Shown: positions 17,680-25,429 of the stretch, piece after piece | How positions within the stretch are numbered: position 1 is the stretch's first letter | Layout: the number at the start of each line of letters is the position of its first letter | DNA from: Gordonia prachuapensis | GTDB lineage: Bacteria; Actinomycetota; Actinomycetes; Mycobacteriales; Mycobacteriaceae | Length of the DNA: 64,000 bases | Reading direction: 5' to 3' | Assembly: GCF_036350515.1 (NCBI RefSeq) | Contig: NZ_JAZDUE010000002.1 | Location: 248,001-312,000 of the forward strand | The notes under the pieces: generated by a model | What the model saw: only the letters and a program-made list of their open reading frames with translations | Database searches by the model: none | Told to the model about the DNA's origin: nothing | Translations under genes and position numbers: made by a program

Positions 17680-19348
17680 GCCCCCGCACAGTGCAGCCGA
17701 CCCGGCCGTCGACGACCTGCTCGCCGGCTTCGCCCGGCATCCCGACCACGCCGCCCAGCGTTACCGCGAGGCCGGGATCTTCGACGATCAACCCCTGTGG
17801 CACCTGCTGGAACACGCCGCCACCGTGCGGCCCGACGCGCCCGCGGTGACCGACACCAGCGGCGAACACCGCACGTGGTCCTATGCCGACCTGTGGTCGG
17901 CCGCCCTACGTCGGGCCGCGGGATTCTCCGCCGCGGGCCTGGCCCCGGGCATGCGGGTGATCCTGCAACAACACAACTCCGCCGAGTTCGTGATCACGTT
18001 GTTCGGGCTGTTGCGCGCGGGGGTCGTGCCGGTAATGACACTGCCCGCGCACCGGATCAGCGAAATCGCACACCTCGCCGCCGGCGCCGGTGCCGTCGCC
18101 TACGTCACCGACGACGGTCGCCGCGGGTACGACCATCGAGAGTTGGCGGCCGAACTGCAGCAGCGCGTCCCCACCGTCGCGCACGTCTTCGTCGCCGGTG
18201 ACCCCGGACCGTACCGTCCGCTGCCCGACACCGACCCCGACGCGGTCACCCTGCCCGACGCGGACGACGTCGACCCCGACGCACCGGCGCTGTTCCTCAT
18301 CTCAGGTGGGACCACCGGCCTGCCGAAGCTGATCGCCCGCACCCACAACGACTACGCGTTCAACGCCCGCCGCTCGGCGGAGATCGCGGAACTGACCGCC
18401 GCCGACACCTACCTGGTCGCGCTGCCCGGCGCGCACAACTTCCCGCTCTGCTGCCCCGGCATGCTGGGCATGATGGCGGTCGGCGGTCACGTGGTGGTCA
18501 CCGACAACCCCAGCCCGGACAACACGTTCGACCTCATCGAGCAGTATCGAGTCACCGTCACCGCCCTGGTTCCTGCGCTGGCGCAGGTGTGGTGCGCGGC
18601 CACCGAGTGGGAGCCGGCCGACATCAGCAGTCTGCGGCTCTTGCAGGTGGGCGGCGCCAAACTGGCCGAGCCGGATGCGGTCGCCCTCGACGCGGCGCTC
18701 GGGGAGGTGGTGCAGCAGGTGTTCGGCATGGCGGAGGGACTGATCTGCTACACCCGCGTCGACGACGCGCGGGACCTGGTGCACGCCGTGCAGGGCGCGC
18801 CGATGTCGGAGTTCGACGAGGTGCGCGTCGTCGACGAGCACGGTGCCGATGTGCCCGACGGGACGGACGGTGAGCTGCTGGTGCGCGGTCCGTACACCAT
18901 CCGCGGCTACTACCGCGCCGCCGAACACAACGCGCGTTCGTTCACCGCCGACGGCTACTACCGCTCCGGCGACCGCGTGCGACGGCTGCCGTCCGGGCAT
19001 CTGGCCGTGACCGGACGGATCAAGGACACCATCGTCCGCGGCGGCGAGAACGTCGCCGCCGACGACGTGGAGGAGAACCTGCTCGCCCACCCGTCGATCC
19101 GGGCGGCGGCCGTGATCGGCCTGCCCGACGAGGCGCTGGGCGAAAAGATCTGTGCCGCAGTGGTCTTGTCGCACGACCATCCGCCCGGACGCCCGCTGGA
19201 ATTACCGGACGTCCGCGGCTTCCTGACGGAGAAGGGGCTCGCGTCCTTCAAATTGCCGGATCGGCTGGTCGTGGTGCCGACGCTGCCGGTCACCGCGGTC
19301 GGCAAGATCGACAAGGCGGCGGTGCGGGCGTCTCTCCTCGGTCCCTGA
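17672..19348 (+). CDS. mbtA: Salicyl-AMP ligase MbtA
   Basis: Adenylates salicylate with ATP and transfers it to the aryl carrier domain of MbtB. It has 558 residues and the aryl-acid adenylating (EntE/DhbE/MbtA) signature: an ATP loop written ISGGTTGLPKLIARTH, HNFPLCCPGMLG for the aryl pocket, FGMAEGLICYT, YYRSGDRVRR, and GRIKDTIVRGGENV followed by the catalytic Lys in VGKIDKAAVR near the C-terminus. It is the second gene of a two-gene operon after the small membrane protein, divergent from mbtI, so salicylate production and activation share one promoter region. Confidence 0.92.
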   Translation: MSEPPHSAADPAVDDLLAGFARHPDHAAQRYREAGIFDDQPLWHLLEHAATVRPDAPAVTDTSGEHRTWSYADLWSAALRRAAGFSAAGLAPGMRVILQQHNSAEFVITLFGLLRAGVVPVMTLPAHRISEIAHLAAGAGAVAYVTDDGRRGYDHRELAAELQQRVPTVAHVFVAGDPGPYRPLPDTDPDAVTLPDADDVDPDAPALFLISGGTTGLPKLIARTHNDYAFNARRSAEIAELTAADTYLVALPGAHNFPLCCPGMLGMMAVGGHVVVTDNPSPDNTFDLIEQYRVTVTALVPALAQVWCAATEWEPADISSLRLLQVGGAKLAEPDAVALDAALGEVVQQVFGMAEGLICYTRVDDARDLVHAVQGAPMSEFDEVRVVDEHGADVPDGTDGELLVRGPYTIRGYYRAAEHNARSFTADGYYRSGDRVRRLPSGHLAVTGRIKDTIVRGGENVAADDVEENLLAHPSIRAAAVIGLPDEALGEKICAAVVLSHDHPPGRPLELPDVRGFLTEKGLASFKLPDRLVVVPTLPVTAVGKIDKAAVRASLLGP

Positions 19349-19529
19349 GGAGCGAGCTTGCGAGGGTCACGAAGGGCGGCCCTCCGTGACGGTCCTCCGC
19401 TAGCGCTCCGGACCTCCTCAGGGACCGGGGGGACAGCCCCACCAGCGCTCCGGACCTCCTCAGGGACCGAGTGGTCGCCTCCCCCCGCTCCCTGAGGTGC
19501 GAGGAGCGCAAGCGACGAGCCACGAAGGG
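19349..19529. repeat. Interspersed intergenic repeat, family A (mbtA/binding-protein junction)
   Basis: This stretch between convergent genes is built from copies of a short element around CTCCGGACCTCCTCAGGGAC, with flanking GAGGAGCG/CGCTCC pieces in both orientations. Related copies (CTCCGGGCCTCCTCAGGGAT) fill 47800-48085. I see no gene here. It may form hairpins that end transcription from both sides. Confidence 0.7.
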
Positions 19530-20522
19530 CTACTGCACCCGCCCTGTCGCCTCGGCAAGCATCGGCGTCAGCCGCTCGAGCGCGAACCGCAGCGACTCGG
19601 GGGTGCCCGCCGACATCCCCTGCACGATCGGGTCCGTCTCGGCCAGCTCGATCGCGCGCCCGTCGCGGACCACCGGCAACGAGTTGATCAGGTTGTCGTT
19701 CTGCAGCTGCGCCAACGGCATCCCGATCGGGGCGAACACCGCCACCTGCGAGTCGAGGGCCGAGACCCGCTCGACCGGCACCGAGGCGAAGAAGCCCTGC
19801 GCATCGAGGTCGGCGACCGGCGGGAACTGCACGAAGCCCAGTTCGGCGACGGTGTCGAACCGCGCGTCGCCGGGCAGATAGGCGCCGTAGGCCTCACCGA
19901 ACTTGGCGCCCCACACGAACGTCTTGCCAGCGAAGTCCGGGTTCTGCTCGCGGAGCGTGTCCTGCAGATCGGTGGTCTCGGCGACCTGCGCATCACCTTC
20001 GTCGGTCCTGCCCAGCGCGGCCGCGATGAGCTGCGTCTGCAACTGCCAGTTGATGGCGTAGTCCGGGGTGCCTGCGGGCGCGGTGACGACCGGAGCGATC
20101 TCGCGAAGGCTCTGCGTCACGGCGGAGTCGTCGGCGGCGCGCACGTTGAGGATGAGGTCGGGGTTCATCTCACTGATCTGCTGATAGTTGAACTCGCCTG
20201 CGCTCGCCGCGGGGATGATCTCGGGGGTGTCGGTGCCGAATTCCGCTGCCGCCCACTCGCCGACGCCCTTGTTCTCGGCGCCGAAGGACATCCAGTCGTA
20301 GATGGCGACCGGCTTGACCCCGAGGCTCAGTGCGATCTCGCCGTCCGACCAACCAAGGGCCACGACCCGCGGATCGTCAGGCAGATCGAAATCCGGTGCT
20401 GCCGACGGGTCGGAGTACACGGTGTTCTCGGTGGTGTCCGACTGGATGCACGCGGTCAGTGCGAACACGAGAACGACGACGAGCCCCAGCGCGCGGGACA
20501 GTCGACGAAGGTGAGCGGTCAT
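19530..20522 (-). CDS. Iron-siderophore ABC transporter, substrate-binding lipoprotein
   Basis: Extracytoplasmic binding protein of the FepB/FecB class (330 residues). The signal peptide ends in the lipobox FALTAC (Cys about 25), so it should be anchored as a lipoprotein. The periplasmic-binding fold is suggested by DPRVVALGWSDGEIALSLGV, the segment NYQQISEMNPDLIL (where such proteins have the E/D-P-DLI motif), and LPVVRDGRAIEL near the C-terminus. It is the last gene of a four-gene operon and overlaps the ATPase gene by 4 nt. The ligand (ferric carboxymycobactin-like or a foreign siderophore) cannot be told from sequence. Confidence 0.88.
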   Translation of the reverse strand: MTAHLRRLSRALGLVVVLVFALTACIQSDTTENTVYSDPSAAPDFDLPDDPRVVALGWSDGEIALSLGVKPVAIYDWMSFGAENKGVGEWAAAEFGTDTPEIIPAASAGEFNYQQISEMNPDLILNVRAADDSAVTQSLREIAPVVTAPAGTPDYAINWQLQTQLIAAALGRTDEGDAQVAETTDLQDTLREQNPDFAGKTFVWGAKFGEAYGAYLPGDARFDTVAELGFVQFPPVADLDAQGFFASVPVERVSALDSQVAVFAPIGMPLAQLQNDNLINSLPVVRDGRAIELAETDPIVQGMSAGTPESLRFALERLTPMLAEATGRVQ

Positions 20523-21472
20523 CGGATCTCCTCGGTCGTGGTGGATGTATGCGCGGACGGCTGTGGGGACGCACGTAGGTTGGCGGTGTCGCCGGGCACT
20601 TCATCGAAGGACACCGCACCGTCGCCCAGCGGGATCACCAGCGGGGTGTTGGTCTCGGGGTCGTCGATGATCCGCGCCCGGACCCCGAAGGTGCGGTGCA
20701 CCATGTCGGCGGTGATGACCTCCGACGGCGCGCCTTGCGCGACGATGTCACCGCTGCGCATGGCGATGATGTGGCTGGCGTACCGGGCGGCCTGGTTGAG
20801 ATCGTGCAGCACGGCGACGAGTGTTGTCCCGCTCTGGTTGAGGGTCGTACACAGTTCGAGGACCTCGATCTGATGTGCGAGGTCCAGATACGTGGTGGGC
20901 TCGTCGAGCAGCAGGATCGGTGTCTGCTGGGCCAGCGCCATCGCGATCCAGACACGTTGCCGCTGACCTCCCGACAGGGCGTGCACGGGGCGTTGGGACA
21001 GATCGGTCAGCCGGGTGACCTGCAGCGCGAAGTCGACCGCCGCCTGGTCCTCGTCGGTCCACTGCCGGAACATCGTCTGGTACGGGAAACGGCCCCGCGA
21101 CACCAGGTCGATGATGGTGATGCCCTCGGGAGCGATGGACTGCTGGGGCAGCAGCCCGACCTCTCGGGCGAACTCCTTGCCGCGGAACCCCTTCACGTCC
21201 TTGCCGTCGAGCAGCACACTTCCGCCGCGTGGTGCCAGCAGTCGCGAAAGAGACCGCAACAGGGTGGATTTGCCACATGCGTTCGGTCCGACGATCACCG
21301 TGAACGACGCGTCCGGGATCACCACGTCGAGGTCGGCGATGATCGTGCGGTCGCCGTACCCGATCTCGAGGCCGGCCCCGGTGAGGCGGTGCGAACGTGC
21401 GCCGTCGAGCGCGGAGTCAGTGCTGGTCGGACCGGTGCTGTTCGGGCCGGTGTTCATGGGGTCTGGGGTCAT
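20519..21472 (-). CDS. Iron-siderophore ABC transporter, ATP-binding protein
   Basis: ATPase of a FecCDE-type importer (317 residues). Visible motifs are Walker A GPNACGKSTLLRSL, the Q-loop region LPQQSIAPEG, signature LSGGQRQRVWIAMALAQQ, Walker B ILLLDEPTTYLDL and the switch His in VLHDLNQAARY. The first 30 residues are a low-complexity Thr/Ser/Asn leader before the domain and may be partly untranslated; a downstream in-frame ATG (21457) is possible. It overlaps both neighbours by 4 nt, so permeases, ATPase and binding protein form one coupled operon behind the iron box at 23.65 kb. Confidence 0.9.
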   Translation of the reverse strand: MTPDPMNTGPNSTGPTSTDSALDGARSHRLTGAGLEIGYGDRTIIADLDVVIPDASFTVIVGPNACGKSTLLRSLSRLLAPRGGSVLLDGKDVKGFRGKEFAREVGLLPQQSIAPEGITIIDLVSRGRFPYQTMFRQWTDEDQAAVDFALQVTRLTDLSQRPVHALSGGQRQRVWIAMALAQQTPILLLDEPTTYLDLAHQIEVLELCTTLNQSGTTLVAVLHDLNQAARYASHIIAMRSGDIVAQGAPSEVITADMVHRTFGVRARIIDDPETNTPLVIPLGDGAVSFDEVPGDTANLRASPQPSAHTSTTTEEIR

Positions 21473-22560
21473 GGCCTGGCCTTTCGTGACTGGGCGATGA
21501 GCAGTCCCAACAGGTAGACGCCACCGATGGACGTGGTCACCACGCCGACCGGCAGCTGCACCTCGGGCGCCAGGATGGTGCGGGCGATCGCGTCACAGCT
21601 GACGAGCAGCACGGCACCCACCGCGGCGGAGGTCACCAGGGGGATTCCCGGGCTCGGCGAGATCCGCGCCGCCAGCTGCGGAGCAACGAGTGCGACGAAG
21701 GCGATCGGTCCGGCGATGGCGGTGATGACGGCCGCGAACCCGACACCCAGGACCAGCAGCATCATCTGGGTTCGTGCGACGTCGACGCCCTTGCTCTGTG
21801 CGGAGTCGGAGCCCAGCTCGAACATCCGCATCCGTGGCGCGATGACGATCAGGGCGGGCACCAGGATCACCAGCCCGATGATCACCGGGACGGTGTCCGA
21901 CATCCGGATGTCGTGCAGGCTGCCCATCCCCCACGAGGCCGCGGCGGCGGCGTTCTGCACGTTGGAGGTGGCGATCAGATAGCCGTTGAACGCCACCAAC
22001 ATGGCGTTGATGCCGATCCCGACCACCACGAATCGGTAACCGCTTGTGCCACCCCGCATTCCGAGGAAGTAGACGGCAACGGCGGTCGCCAGCGAGCCGA
22101 TCAGCGCACCCACCGTCGCCCCGGCGGAGTCCAGGTTGAGCACGAGCATCGCGATCAGCGCCCCGGTGTAGGCCCCGGTGGTGAAACCGATGATGTCGGG
22201 GCTGCCCAGCGGATTGCGGGTGATGGTCTGGAATATCGCGCCCGACAACGCCAGTGCAGCCCCGCCGACGAGCGCGATCACCACTGCGGGCAGCGCGGCA
22301 GCGACGAGGTCGGCGGGCGCGCCGGATGTCATGCCGGCCAGCACCTTCAGCGTGTCGACGATGCCGAGGCGCGGGCTGTCGGTGGTGCTCACGCCGAGCG
22401 ACCACACCCCGACCGCGAGGGCGACGACGACGAGGACGGTCCCGATCACCACGGCGGCGAGATCCACTCGGACACTGATCGTCCGGGTGCGGATCATCTT
22501 GATGCGGCGCGGCCAGTGCGCCGAAGTGGGGGTCGGTGGCAGCGGTTTCTGTAGGGTCAC
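21469..22560 (-). CDS. Iron-siderophore ABC transporter permease (FecCD family)
   Basis: Inner-membrane permease subunit, 363 residues, with the multiple hydrophobic helices expected for the FecCD/BtuC family. ITRNPLGSPDIIGFTTGAY near residue 120 corresponds to the family motif that precedes the third helix, and GPIAFVALVAPQLAAR near 275 is the cytoplasmic loop that contacts the ATPase. A basic N-terminal tail precedes the first helix. It overlaps the second permease gene at 22557-22560 and should form a heterodimer with it. Confidence 0.9.
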   Translation of the reverse strand: MTLQKPLPPTPTSAHWPRRIKMIRTRTISVRVDLAAVVIGTVLVVVALAVGVWSLGVSTTDSPRLGIVDTLKVLAGMTSGAPADLVAAALPAVVIALVGGAALALSGAIFQTITRNPLGSPDIIGFTTGAYTGALIAMLVLNLDSAGATVGALIGSLATAVAVYFLGMRGGTSGYRFVVVGIGINAMLVAFNGYLIATSNVQNAAAAASWGMGSLHDIRMSDTVPVIIGLVILVPALIVIAPRMRMFELGSDSAQSKGVDVARTQMMLLVLGVGFAAVITAIAGPIAFVALVAPQLAARISPSPGIPLVTSAAVGAVLLVSCDAIARTILAPEVQLPVGVVTTSIGGVYLLGLLIAQSRKARP

Positions 22561-23651
22561 TGTTCACCTCCGCGCTGCCGACGGACCAACGCGATGAGAA
22601 CCGGCGCGCCGATGAACGCGGTCACCATCCCGACCGGCAACTCGCTGGAGGTCAGCACGCGGGCCAGCAGATCCGACCCGACCATCACGATCGGTCCGAC
22701 CACGACGCACACCGGCAGCAGCCAGCGGTTGTCGGGCCCGAACAGGATGCGCACGACGTGCGGAACCATGAGTCCGACGAAGGTGATCGGCCCCAGCGCC
22801 GCGGTGGCCGCCCCGCACAGCACGGTCACGACGACGAATCCACCGAGCCGCACCCGCCCCACGGGTACCCCGAGTGCACGGGCCCGGTCGTCGCCGAGCG
22901 CCAGACCGTTCAGATATGGGATCAGGATCATCGCCGCGAGCGCTCCGACGACGATCGGGATCCACACCACCGACACCTGCGACCAGTCCCGCCCGTCGAG
23001 TGTGCCGACCTGCCAGGAGCGGATCGCGTCGAACGACTTCGGATCGATCATCGTCAGGCCGAACCCGATACCGCTGAAGATCGAGCCCGCCGCGACACCG
23101 GTCAGCACCAGTTTCTCGGGGCTGGCGCCGCTGATGCCGCGCGAGCCGACGAAGTACACCAGGGTCGCCGCCAGGAATGCGCCGACCATCGAGGCCGCCA
23201 TGTAGCCGCCCGTGGAGCTGACGTCCCAGGCGACCGCGGCGACGACCATCGCGAAGTACGCTCCCGAGTTGACGCCCAGAATGCCCGGGTCCGCCAATGG
23301 GTTTCGGGTCAGGCCCTGCATGATGGCGCCGGCTGCGCCGAGGGCGACGCCGACCAGGACCGCCAGCAGCGTGCGTGGCACACGGTTGTTGCGGATGACC
23401 TCGAGGGTGGTCGGGTCGCCGTCACCGAACAGGGCGCGCCAGGCGTCGGTGACCGTGTAATCACCGGAGCCGACGAAGAATCCGAGGAAGGTGAGGCCGA
23501 CCGCGGTGCCGATGAGCAGCACGACCACGGCGAGTCGCGACATCGACCGCAGGCCCGACGGAGCCGGTGCAGGGGCGCCCGGTCCGGCCGGGGTCACCGC
23601 GGTGTCAGTGGTCAACAGGATCGCCTGTCGTCGGGGTACCGTGGCCCCCAC
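22557..23651 (-). CDS. Iron-siderophore ABC transporter permease (FecCD family)
   Basis: Second FecCD-type permease (364 residues if the GTG at 23651 is used). It contains GLTRNPLADPGILGVNSGAY and GPITFVGLMVPHVVR, the paired family motifs seen in its partner. It is the first gene of the importer operon. The start is uncertain: the GTG at 23651 is only 1 nt from the iron box, with no clear ribosome site. A TTG at about 23615 or a later GTG could be the real start, or the message could be leaderless. Confidence 0.88.
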   Translation of the reverse strand: MGATVPRRQAILLTTDTAVTPAGPGAPAPAPSGLRSMSRLAVVVLLIGTAVGLTFLGFFVGSGDYTVTDAWRALFGDGDPTTLEVIRNNRVPRTLLAVLVGVALGAAGAIMQGLTRNPLADPGILGVNSGAYFAMVVAAVAWDVSSTGGYMAASMVGAFLAATLVYFVGSRGISGASPEKLVLTGVAAGSIFSGIGFGLTMIDPKSFDAIRSWQVGTLDGRDWSQVSVVWIPIVVGALAAMILIPYLNGLALGDDRARALGVPVGRVRLGGFVVVTVLCGAATAALGPITFVGLMVPHVVRILFGPDNRWLLPVCVVVGPIVMVGSDLLARVLTSSELPVGMVTAFIGAPVLIALVRRQRGGEQ

Positions 23652-23652
23652 T

Positions 23653-23671
23653 ATAGGTTAGGAAAACCTTA
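23653..23671 (-). promoter_or_regulatory. Iron box of the siderophore importer operon
   Basis: ATAGGTTAGGAAAACCTTA matches the IdeR consensus TWAGGTTAGSCTAACCTWA at 16 of 19 positions, the best match in the window. It adjoins the assumed first codon of the permease gene, which suggests that the transcript starts very close to, or that translation starts downstream of, the annotated GTG. Confidence 0.8.
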
Positions 23672-23734
23672 ACGACCTGACGTTCGAGCATCACTGCATG
23701 GGCGAGTGGGCGGCGGCCGAGCCTGGTGGGCCGG

Positions 23735-24490
23735 TCAGGATTCCGGACCGTTCTCCCGCCAATAGGCCTGCGACTTCACATCCGACTTGCCGAGTTTGTA
23801 GTCGTTCTTGAACGACGCGGCGACCGCGCGGGTGCTCTTCATGTCCAGGGCGACGAATCCGAAGTGGTTGGTGGCGTCGAATGCCGCGTCGCGCACCGCA
23901 TCCGACAGCGCCGGCCCGTCGCGCTTGATCCAGTTGATGGTGTCCTGGTCGCGCAACCGCAGCGGCAGCGTCGTGTCGGACTCATGGACGTATTCGAGCC
24001 ACACGGTCGCGGGAGCCGACGGATTGGCCGAACCCGAGATCCCGTCGAGCAACGAGTTGATCGCGGGCAGGGCCGCGATGTCGCCGGCGAGCAGCCAGCC
24101 CTTCGGCGCCGGGTCGGGGATCGCGAACTTGGAACCCATGAACGTCGACGAGATGGTGTCGCCGGGCCGCGCGGCCTGCGCCCACCGGGCGGCCGCGCCG
24201 TCGTGGATGGCGAACTCGAGGAAGAAGGAGTCGGTGGCCGGGTCCGGGTCGACCAGCGTGTAGGCCCGCTGATGCAGCTTGCCGTGCTTGTTCTCGAACC
24301 AGATGCGGATCCACATCGTGGGGTGCACCGGACGCTCGGTGAGCAGACCGCCGCCGGTGAAGCCGAGGCGGATGTAGTGGTCGGTTACCGGCTCGTTGCT
24401 GGTCACGGTGATCTCGTAATCGTCGGCACCGAGGAGTTTGAGGACCGCCCCCTGCCACCCGCGCGACTTGGTCTTCGTCTGTTCCGCCAT
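23735..24490 (-). CDS. Siderophore-interacting protein (ferric-siderophore reductase, FAD-binding 9 family)
   Basis: Cytoplasmic flavoprotein (251 residues) of the ViuB/SIP family, expected to reduce the imported ferric siderophore and release iron. The FAD domain begins around YTLVDPDPATDSFFLEFAIH (the RxYT-type flavin motif), with GWLLAGDIAALPAINSLL for the NAD(P)H side and the family-typical C-terminus KSQAYWREN. The ATG at 24490 is preferred over an upstream in-frame codon because GAAGG precedes it. It has its own iron box and is transcribed alongside the importer operon. Confidence 0.88.
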   Translation of the reverse strand: MAEQTKTKSRGWQGAVLKLLGADDYEITVTSNEPVTDHYIRLGFTGGGLLTERPVHPTMWIRIWFENKHGKLHQRAYTLVDPDPATDSFFLEFAIHDGAAARWAQAARPGDTISSTFMGSKFAIPDPAPKGWLLAGDIAALPAINSLLDGISGSANPSAPATVWLEYVHESDTTLPLRLRDQDTINWIKRDGPALSDAVRDAAFDATNHFGFVALDMKSTRAVAASFKNDYKLGKSDVKSQAYWRENGPES

Positions 24491-24526
24491 GCGACAACGG
24501 CCTTCCCTCGACTGCAACAAGCTCTG

Positions 24527-24545
24527 TCAGGGTAGCCTAACTTAG
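24527..24545 (-). promoter_or_regulatory. Iron box of the siderophore-interacting protein gene
   Basis: Read on the minus strand, CTAAGTTAGGCTACCCTGA matches the IdeR consensus at 15 of 19 positions. It lies 36 nt upstream of the start codon at 24490. Confidence 0.75.
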
Positions 24546-24554
24546 CCTGCGGAG

Positions 24555-24780
24555 GCCTCGATACGTCGTCTCGCTGTCGCTCGCCGACTACTCGGCCAGC
24601 GAGAGAAGGCGAGCCCGGATTTCCCGCCGGTTGAGTAGCGCCCTTTCCCCGCCGGTTGAGTAGCGCCGCGCGAGCTTGCGAGCCGGCGCGTATCGAAACC
24701 CCTGCGAGCCGGGCCATCCCCCGCCGGTTGAGTAGCGCCGCGCGAGCCTGCGAGCCCGGCGCGTATCGAAACCCCCCGCA
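24555..24780. repeat. Interspersed intergenic repeat, family B
   Basis: Three partial copies of an element built on CCGGTTGAGTAGCGCC and GGCGCGTATCGAAACC, with inverted GCGAGCTTGCGAGC cores between them, at about 24626-24655, 24650-24702 and 24723-24775. A related inverted piece (CCTCGATACGTCGTCTCGC) lies at 24555-24575. It sits between two leftward genes. No gene is seen in this stretch. Confidence 0.75.
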
Positions 24781-24785
24781 CAACC

Positions 24786-25133
24786 TCACGCAGGCGCCAG
24801 CGCCACAATCCCGGGGTGCGCATCGAGATAGGACTTGGTGAACGAGCACACCGGCCGCAGTCGGGCGCCCTGATCGCGCACGTATCCGATCGCACCGACC
24901 ATCAGCCGGGTGCCGAGACCGTGCCCGGTGTACTCGTCGTAGAGGACCGTGTGCAGGATCGTGATGGTCGACGTCCCGCCAACCGTCTCTCTGCTGTAGC
25001 CCAGGACGCCGACCAGGTCCCCGGCGACCCACAGCTCGAATCGATCCCGGTCTGGATTGTGGACGACCTGCGAGATCTGCTGCAGGATGGCCTGCGCGGA
25101 CTGCGGTGGTCGATGTCGATGTTTCCGCTGCAT
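24786..25133 (-). CDS. Small GNAT-family N-acetyltransferase
   Basis: A 115-residue protein resembling the short YidJ-like GNAT domain: FELWVAGDLVGVLGYS, then ILHTVLYDEYTGHGLGTRL (the acetyl-CoA pyrophosphate loop with GHGLGTRL) and a Lys/Tyr/Leu C-terminus RPVCSFTKSYLDAHPG, typical of the family. The substrate is unknown. The ATG at 25133 follows AGGAGGGG. It lies upstream of the siderophore-interacting gene but is separated from it by a repeat block and that gene's iron box, so it is probably an independent unit. Confidence 0.8.
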   Translation of the reverse strand: MQRKHRHRPPQSAQAILQQISQVVHNPDRDRFELWVAGDLVGVLGYSRETVGGTSTITILHTVLYDEYTGHGLGTRLMVGAIGYVRDQGARLRPVCSFTKSYLDAHPGIVALAPA

Positions 25134-25329
25134 GATCCCCTCCTGAGCACTACAGATCACCGTTGCCGAAGCTCCCCTTCCGGCAGCGGTGACGGTCGTT
25201 TGTGATTCGTGTCACAGCCTACCTTACGCAGGCGTAGGTCGGCGCGCCGTCGCCCCTGCCCGGCCCCCGACGCAGCGACGTCGTAGGGTTGGGGTGCACC
25301 ACGGCACCCTCCGTGGTCGACAAATGAAC

Positions 25330-25421
25330 AGCGCGGGGGCTCCCACGATCACCGGGGGCTGAGATGGCGACAGGCGGTCGCCGACCGCCCGAACCTGTCC
25401 GGGTAATGCCGGCGTAGGGAG
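25330..25421 (+). promoter_or_regulatory. TPP riboswitch upstream of thiC
   Basis: All core TPP-aptamer blocks are present in order: GGGGGCTCC, the CTGAGA box at 25359-25364, a strong P3 extension hairpin GGCGGTC-GCC-GACCGCC, GAACCTGTCCGGGTAATGCC and GGCGTAGGGAG. The final AGGGAG is also the only ribosome-binding sequence for thiC, 8 nt before the ATG. Control through initiation of translation is therefore likely; no separate terminator hairpin is seen before the start codon. Confidence 0.92.
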
Positions 25422-25429
25422 TCGCAATC

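Noticed and set aside
25214..25232. Possible iron box before the small GNAT gene (TAAGGTAGGCTGTG on the minus strand)
   Set aside because: The two half-sites are one base too close compared with the IdeR consensus, and the second half-site is poor. Position about 80 nt upstream does not rescue it.
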